A stretch of DNA of 64,000 nt from Linnemannia schmuckeri (taxonomy: Eukaryota > Mortierellomycota > Mortierellomycetes > Mortierellales > Mortierellaceae): the NCBI GenBank assembly GCA_029449235.1, contig JANATG010000002.1, positions 1,798,001 to 1,862,000 of the forward strand. The letters are read 5' to 3'. The notes beneath the pieces were generated by a model that worked only from the letters and a program-made list of their open reading frames with translations, made no database searches and was not told the origin of the DNA. Positions 57,790 through 64,000 of the stretch are shown here, one piece after another. Each line of letters opens with the position of its first letter. The first letter of the stretch is position 1. The position numbers and the translations under genes are program-made.

Positions 57790-59262
57790 ATGGAGGAACT
57801 TGGAATTAGACCCGTCAGCGCATCAGAGACTGCCAACAAGAGCAAGGTAGGGCAGCAAGGCTTCAAACAACCGCATGCCTTCCGAACCGCTTTCTCCAGC
57901 TACTATGCGGCTCCAACTAACACTACCTCGTTGACACACTGTTTATAGGATGCAGTTGGCGCCGCAGAACTGGCAGACAACCAAGGGCCTTTTGCTCACC
58001 TGGCCTCAAACGACCTTTACACTCGCTACAAAAACCTGCAGCGCCACTTGGAGTTTCTGCACCTTCAGGAGGAATATATCAAGGACGAACAAAAGAACTT
58101 GAAGCGCGAGTTGATCCGTGCTCAGGAGGAGGTCAAGAGGATTCAGTCAGTCCCCCTGGTCATCGGTCAGTTCCTGGAGCCTATTGATCAGCACACCGGT
58201 ATCGTCTCGTCAACTACTGGAGCCCAACATGTTGTCCGGATCCTCTCAACAATCGACCGCGAGTTACTCAAGCCCTCGTGCTCTGTGGCACTTCACCGCC
58301 ACTCCAACGCCTTGGTCGACGTCCTCCCCCCTAACGCCGACTCAAGTGTCGAAATGGTCGGACAGGATGAGAGGCCCGATGTGACCTATGCAGATGTCGG
58401 AGGACTGGATATGCAGAAGCAGGAGATCAGAGAGGCTGTCGAGCTACCATTGACTCATTTCGACTTGTATCGCCAGATCGGTATCGACCCCCCACGCGGA
58501 GTTTTGCTCTATGGACCCCCTGGAACCGGAAAGACCATGTTGGTCAAGGCGGTCGCTCACCACACCTCGGCTTCGTTCTTCCGTATGGTCGGTTCAGAAT
58601 TTGTGCAAAAGTACTTGGGAGAGGGTCCCAGGATGGTCCGTGATGCGTTCAGGATGGCCCGCGAGAACTCGCCTGCAATCATCTTCATCGATGAGGTCGA
58701 TGCCATTGCGACCAAGCGTTTCGATGCTCAGACAGGTGCCGACCGTGAGGTCCAGCGTGTCCTCTTGGAGTTGCTGAACCAGATGGATGGTTTCGATCAG
58801 GGATCGAACGTCAAGGTCATCATGGCCACCAACCGTGCCGATACATTGGATCCTGCTATCTTGCGTCCCGGTCGTTTGGATCGTAAGATCGAGTTCCCTA
58901 CCCCTGACCGTCGTCAGAAGCGTCTTATCTTTGCTACCGTCACTGCTAAGATGAACCTGTCCGATGAAGTAGACCTCGAAGACTGTAAGCCGCAACTTCT
59001 TGGGTGCTGTTCCTGTTTTTGACAATTGTTTTTTGCTTCATGAATCTGAGAACACTTTGCTGACTATTTCTTATTTTGTATATATTCTATAGTCGTGTCT
59101 CGACCTGATAAGTTGTCTGGAGCAGAGATTGCTGCTATCTGTCAAGAGGCTGGTATGCACGCTGTCCGCAAGAACAGATACGTTATCTTGGCCAAGGATC
59201 TGGAAAAGGGTTATAAGAGCAACGTCAAGAAGACCGATACCGACTTTGAGTTCTACAAGTAA
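57790..59262 (+). CDS. RPT3: 26S proteasome regulatory ATPase RPT3
   Basis: AAA ATPase of the base ring of the 19S regulatory particle, unfolding and translocating ubiquitinated substrates into the 20S core. Three exons: 57790-57846, 57949-58984, 59093-59262, giving 420 residues. An N-terminal coiled coil (about 42-90, LYTRYKNLQRHLEFLHLQEE) is followed by the OB fold (VPLVIGQFLEPIDQHTGIVS), Walker A GPPGTGKT (208-215), pore-loop region FVQKYLGEGPRMV, Walker B IIFIDEVDAIATKRFD (D267, E268), second region of homology ATNRADTLDPAILRPGRLDR, and the C-terminal small domain. It ends FEFYK, consistent with the HbYX tail that docks into the 20S alpha ring. The choice of RPT3 over other RPT paralogues rests on the N-terminal region and this tail. 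Confidence 0.95.
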
Positions 59263-59672
59263 AACACAAAAGAAACGAAGGCAATAACAGAGGTTTCTTT
59301 TTTTTTTCAACTTGCAACACGTTTTTTACTGTTTTTTCTTCTGTGAGCGCAGTTGGAATAAAAATCTCTTTTTTCACAAAGAACCGGCGCACTGGACACA
59401 GGGTGTAACACCAACAATCTAACATGTCAATGATAGGCTTTGTGCAAATGAAAATGGTGTAAATGGACAACGGAGATGCTATTTGAGGGCAGTGCACTGT
59501 TCAAGGGCTGCTGTTATCCTTGGAACCCAACATTTTTTTTCCGTTTTAAATGACACACAACACTTATTATTTTGCAGTAGTAAAAATGCAATGCTGATTT
59601 ATTTAACAAGGTGGGTGGATCGATTGTTATAAACAAGTGTAGAATGGGTGGCTGGAAGGAGAAAGAGGGTAT
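59263..59672. other. Convergent intergenic region
   Basis: Between the stop codons of RPT3 and the first old-yellow-enzyme gene; holds both 3' untranslated regions. T-rich tracts only. Confidence 0.6.
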
Positions 59673-61073
59673 TTAAGCATAGCGAGCAGCAAAGTACTGG
59701 GGAGCATAGTTGACATTGACACCAAGCTCACGCCCAGCATCGAGGGCAAAAGTAGGGTGCTTCAAGAAGGCACGAGCGGCAGCAATCAAATCAGCATCAC
59801 CATTCTCGAGAATCGCCTCAGCCTGCTTGCCCGAGGTAATAGAGCCAACAGAGACAACGGGCAGGCCGGGAACATCCTTACGAATGCGGGAAGCGTAGTG
59901 AACCTGGTAACCGGGGGAGTAGGCAACCTTCTGAAGAGCGGTGTTTCCGCCGGACGAGATGTGGATGACATCAACACCGGCGTCCTTAGCCCATTGGGAG
60001 ACCTGAACAGCCTGGTTGATCTCGAAAGAGGGGATGTCGAGGTGCTCAACGCAATCAGAGGCCGAGAGGCGGAGGAAGATGGGTTTGGCGGGGTTGAAGT
60101 TTGCGCGGACCTCGGCGATGACCTCGAGCATGAAGCGAGCGCGGTTCTCGAGGGATCCTCCGTACTGGTCGGTGCGGCGATTGGTGATAGGCGAGAGGAA
60201 GTTGTGGATCAAGTAGCCGTGAGCGCCGTGAATCTCGACAGTGTCCATGCCGGCCTTGTCAGCGCGGACAGCGGCGGCTCCAAAGGCTTTGATGACGTCC
60301 TGGATCTCTTGGACGGAGAGCTCGCGGGGGATGCGGTGCTTGTCGTCCCACTGGAAGTCGGGACCGCCTGAGGGGCCGACGACCTGGTCGTTCCAGTACT
60401 CTTCAGGGCCAAAGACCTCGGGAGTGTGCATGGGTTGGGTGGAAGCCTAATAAGTTTGTGAGCAAAGGTTTTTTTTTTGAGGGATTAGTAATTCTGCCAA
60501 TGTGGTCACACAAAGGAAAAGAATGCAGCAAAGGGAGCGTCATTCAATCATTGTTTGTGTTAGACGTTTGCATACCTTGCGACCTGCATGGGCTAACTGG
60601 ATACCAATCTTGCCACCAGTGGAATGGACAAAGTCAACAACACGCTTGAGGCCGGGGATATGGTCATCCGAGTAAATACCAGCACACCCAGGAGAGATAC
60701 GACCACGGGCCTCAACAGCGGTAGCCTCAGCAAGGACCAATCCAGCACCGTGCAAAGCAAAAGAACCCAAGTGGACCAAGTGGTAGTCCGTCATGAATCC
60801 ATCCTTGGACGAGTACATGCACATGGGGGCGACGACAACACGGTTGGCGATGGTCAAGTTCTTGGTGGTGAAGGGCTGGAAGAGCAAGGGGAGAGCGGGA
60901 GCGGCGGTGGCGCCCTCAGCGGTGGCGGTGGCGACGGCGGGAGTGCCAGAGCCGGGGGTGACTGGAGGGACAATATGGAAGTGCTCTTGGGGGAAGGTCT
61001 TCTCAGAGATGTGGCCCTTGTTGAGGGCGTCGGCGACGGCGTCGACGGACTGACTGTACTGAGTGGAAGGCAT
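59673..61073 (-). CDS. YqjM-like NADPH dehydrogenase (old yellow enzyme family)
   Basis: FMN-dependent ene-reductase of the thermophilic-like/YqjM class, reducing activated C=C bonds of enals, enones and related compounds with NAD(P)H. Two exons: 60576-61073 and 59673-60446, giving 423 residues; a 60-residue Ala/Pro/Thr-rich N-terminal extension precedes the TIM barrel. Active-site features are intact: PMCMYSSKDG with the Cys characteristic of the class (C85) and Tyr (Y87), QLAHAGRK, the His pair in EIHGAHGYLIHNFLSP (H239, H242), NRRTDQYGGSLENRARF, and phosphate-binding VVSVGSITSG and DLIAAARAFL. No targeting signal. The single intron falls in phase 0 right after HAGRK, as in the tandem paralogue at 62265-63914. 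A TATA box lies about 95 bp upstream. Confidence 0.95.
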
Positions 61074-62264
61074 GTTTCTTATGTGTGGAGTGTGTGTTGA
61101 GGAAGAGAAGATAACCGATGATGATGATGATGGAGATAAAGAAAAAAAAATGGAGATCTGGGTCAGGTATTTATACGGGATCTGAGGCTAATATATTTTC
61201 GCGATCGAACCGAGTGTCTCAAATAACTTTTTTCTGTCGTCTTCTTCTGTCGTCGTCGTTCTTCTTTTCAGTCTAACAGAACTGACAAATCGAACAATTG
61301 GGCAAAGCCACAAAGATGAATTATACATAGAACAACAAGAGAAGGGCAACAGCCTGCAGGAAATGAAGGGATGAGGCGAAGAGGGCACTGCAGGCAATTG
61401 GCCAATGGGAAAAAAGCAGTACATATATATCCCGTTACAATACGGTAAAAAAGAAGCACCAGGAACAACAACGTTGTAATTGTTGTGCAGTACAGCTTGT
61501 AAAGGTCTGATTTGTAATGAATGGTAAAAATTGTGTTACGCGTACAGAGCTGTCGTTGCCGTTGTTATTGGACTCCTCTCATGTCGTGCTTGTTCTTTTT
61601 TTTTTTTCAATACGTGTGGGTAGCGGGTATTGGCTACTGGCTCATTAAAAAATCAATAAAAAAAGGAGCAGGACTATCGACTGATTCATTTTGTTTTGTT
61701 TGTTTTCTTGGATTGGTTGGGACAACTTTTGCATGATCTGGACCGTTTATTAAGCATTGGTAGTGTCGGGGGTCATGTTTGGAGTAAAAAAACACACACA
61801 TTGTTTAGTTGTCAAACAAAAGATTGGACTTTTCCACATGGGACAGGGACGGGAGAAGTGCCACAGCAAAACAATTCGTTTGACCCAAAGAAAATACTCA
61901 GTTGATGACCTGTTGTATTCTGTGCTCACAGAGGGTATTTCTTTTTTGTCGGACTCACAAGTTGCAAACGCCTCAAAGTTGCTGGGCGCGGTATTGCATA
62001 TGTACATGGGCATTTGTACACATCCTACACCAGAGACCATACACCATGCAGCAACGGGATACGATAGGATGCATCCCAGGACGTATTGGTAATCAGTTGT
62101 GAAAAAAAAGATGGATCATGAGCCACAATAGCACAAGTAACTGAAAAGAGAAAAAAAACGAATGGTCATCTGAAGGAAGTCAACGGGCATAGAATAATGA
62201 GAAAATGCAAAAGGATACGTGTAATATTATATGGTGTAAACTAGAATAGAAAAGAAGGTTAAGC
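61074..62264. other. Spacer between tandem old-yellow-enzyme genes
   Basis: Contains the promoter of the downstream copy (61074-61200) and the 3' region of the upstream copy. A 111-codon + strand frame at 61757-62092, overlapped by a similar minus-strand frame, shows balanced composition but no homology that I recognise; not called. Confidence 0.5.
61168..61175 (-). promoter_or_regulatory. TATA box of the YqjM-like gene
   Basis: TATAAATA on the minus strand, about 95 bp upstream of the ATG at 61073. Confidence 0.6.
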
Positions 62265-63914
62265 CTAGGTGCGGCGGGCAAACCCATACTGAGGGGCGTA
62301 GGCGACATCCACGCCGAGTTCGCGACCGGCATCCAGAGCAAACGTGGGGCGCTTCAAGAAAGCGCTAGCTGCAGCTACAAGATCGGCCTTCCTGGCCTCG
62401 ACAATCTCCTGAGCCTGCTTGGCAGAGTTGATAGCACCCACAGCAACGACAGCAAAACCTGGAACGTCCTGGCGGATGCGAGCAGCATAGTGAACCATGT
62501 AGCCAGGGAAACGAGGAATGACTTCTAGTGGAGTATTTTCTCCAGCCGCGCCGTGTATGACATCCAGGCCTGCATCCTTGGCCCATTGAGCCACTTGTAC
62601 TGCCTCCTCAATCACAATGGACGAGATATTGCTGAGGTGTTCGACACAATCCGAAACAGAGAGTCTCAGGAAGATCGGTTTCTCAGCACTAAAGTTGGCG
62701 CGGACCTCTCTGACGACTTCGAGTAAGAGACGAGAACGGTTCTCGAGGGAGCCTCCATACCTGTCGGTGCGGTGGTTGGTGATTGGTGAGAGGAACGTGT
62801 GGATCAAGTACCCATATGCACCTTGGATCTCGACCGTGTCCATTCCAGCCTCATCAGCACGAACCGCGGCCGCACCAAAAGCCTTGACGATGTCCTGGAT
62901 CTCATTGATCGACAATGCGCGAGGGATACGACGCCATTCATCTCTTTGAAATTCAGGTCCGGTCCTCCAGAGGGAGCCACCACGTCGTCGTTCCAGAACT
63001 CTTCTGGACCAAACGCTTCTGGGGTATGCTTTGGCGTGTTTGATGCCTTTTTTTGAATTTGGTGGCAAAGGAGGGTGAAATGGGGTAAGAAAAGATTAAT
63101 TTGTTCGTACATGGCCATACAACCAAACAAACAAACATACTGCGGATCGGATGTGTCATCGTCAATCAGAAACATGCACCCTCTTCTCATCTTTCTTCCC
63201 TTCCTTTCCTTCTGTCAAAGGTGGACAGGAAAGCCACCGACAGCCCTCTTTGTTCGCAGCCACCGACAAGGCGATAAGAGAAAAAAAAGAGTGGGGTTGT
63301 GGACAAGAGGAGGGAGGAGATGCGGATTGTATAATTCCGAGTCGACGCGCCAACCATTTCCTAACTATGCACTTCAAACTCGTGCATACACTAAAACCCA
63401 ACGCATGTCATAGTTTAACCTTTTTATATATATATATATGTACCTTGCGTCCTGCATGGAACAGTCGGACACCAATCTTGCCACCAGTAGAATGCACAAA
63501 GTCAACAACGCGCTTGACCCCAGGGACATGGTTATCAGAGTAGATGCCAGCGCACCCAGGAGTGATACGACCACGGGCCTCGACTGCAGAAGCTTCTGCA
63601 AAAATCAGCCTCGCACCATGAAGAGCATAGGATCCCAAATGCTCCAACTGGAAGTCGGTCATGAATCCGTCCTTGGAGGAATACATTGACATTGCGGCGA
63701 CCACGATTCTGTTGGCAATGAAGGGTTGGAACAGTAAAGGAAGAGTGAGAGCGGTAGCGGCGGGGGTGCCAGATCCGGGAGCGACTAGAGAATGGATTCG
63801 GAACGATTCTTGTGGCAAGGATGAGCTAGAGGAGGAGGAGGTCTTTACTGGAGTATCCTGATTCTTGATGGTTTCGGCGGCAGCGAATTGATTCTGGATG
63901 GCGGGGGTGACCAT
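62265..63914 (-). pseudogene. Degenerate tandem copy of the YqjM-like gene
   Basis: Paralogue of the gene at 59673-61073 with the same two-exon structure: exon 1 63444-63914 (157 codons), intron in the same phase-0 site after HAGRK, exon 2 62265-63046. Exon 2 carries a frame break at about 62950-62962: the frame reading SNTPKHTPEAFGPEEFW and PSGGPD cannot continue into FQRDEWRRIPRALS, which aligns with FQWDDKHRIPRELS of the sister gene. The net change is one missing base (or two extra); no intron can fit. The active site is also lost: Cys to Ser in AMSMYSS (S76), both substrate-binding His replaced in IQGAYGYLIH, QLAHAGRK to RLFHAGRK, and about six residues deleted before IANRIVV. The remaining barrel is well preserved, so decay is recent or the protein was repurposed before breaking. 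A sequencing error could explain the frameshift but not the substitutions. Confidence 0.8.
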
Positions 63915-64000
63915 TGTAAGATTTGGAGCGGTGAGTTGTCGAGAGAAAATGAGAAATAAGAGGAGGGGCGCGAAAGAAAAAGGAAAGCGAATAGGCCAAA

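Noticed and set aside
59757..60371. 204-codon + strand open frame
   Set aside because: Antisense of the YqjM-like gene; high GC at third positions keeps the opposite frame open.
1..64000. CRISPR arrays, insertion sequences, bacterial operons or phage genes
   Set aside because: None present; spliced genes and gene content are those of a fungal nuclear genome.

Overview
The window is nuclear DNA of a filamentous fungus, most likely an early-diverging one of the Mortierella type (Mortierellomycota/Mucoromycota). This assignment is inference. The support is intron-rich protein genes with GT-AG introns and CTAAC branch sites, CT-rich 5' leaders, long homopolymer and microsatellite tracts between genes, and a gene set that fits (Frizzled-like receptor, APC7 homologue, ATG12 ending in Gly, PHO81, PPZ-type phosphatase). 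There are no operons, mobile elements, CRISPR arrays, rRNA or tRNA genes that I can support.

Layout, left to right: 1-1.9 kb low-complexity spacer; MAP kinase kinase (-, 1950-3870); arginase (+, 5677-7341); MOB2 kinase activator (-, 8437-10349); FYRN/FYRC nuclear protein (+, 11959-14358); a 3.1 kb gap; Frizzled-like 7TM receptor (+, 17462-20881); a 2.8 kb gap; PPZ-type protein phosphatase (+, 23680-26507); C2-domain protein of unknown role (+, 27331-29336); a decayed gene remnant (29.66-30.23 kb); type-B carboxylesterase (+, 30598-32748); PHO81-like SPX-ankyrin protein (-, 32887-37488); four-pass membrane protein (-, 38373-39011); shortened carboxylesterase-like protein with an unusual nucleophile elbow (-, 39732-41508); very large Ser/Gln-rich membrane protein (-, 42252-46586); a 2.8 kb gap; hemerythrin-like protein (+, 49358-49834); EFG1 rRNA-processing protein (-, 49970-50904); APC7-like anaphase-promoting-complex subunit (+, 51146-54947); mitochondrial inner membrane peptidase IMP2 (+, 55091-56051); ATG12 (-, 56156-56963); proteasome ATPase RPT3 (+, 57790-59262); and two tandem YqjM-like old-yellow-enzyme genes (-, 59673-61073 and 62265-63914), the second frameshifted and lacking its active-site residues.

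Exon models were built by hand from ORF continuity, splice consensus and phase. All multi-exon models given as CDS close in frame over their whole length. Several genes touch the same processes: cell-cycle and morphogenesis signalling (MAPKK, MOB2, PPZ, APC7), protein turnover (RPT3, APC7, ATG12), phosphate sensing (PHO81) and mitochondrial function (IMP2). They are ordinary eukaryotic neighbours rather than a cluster. Two divergent pairs (EFG1/APC7, 241 bp apart; ATG12/RPT3, 826 bp apart) may share promoters.

The most interesting items are the Frizzled-like receptor with a recognisable cysteine-rich ligand domain in a fungus, with an in-frame stop-free intron just before TM3; the APC7 homologue; the degenerating old-yellow-enzyme paralogue; the GHSNG carboxylesterase-like protein that lacks the rest of its catalytic triad; a six-nucleotide first coding exon in PHO81; a GC-AG intron in IMP2; and the frameshifted gene remnant near 30 kb.
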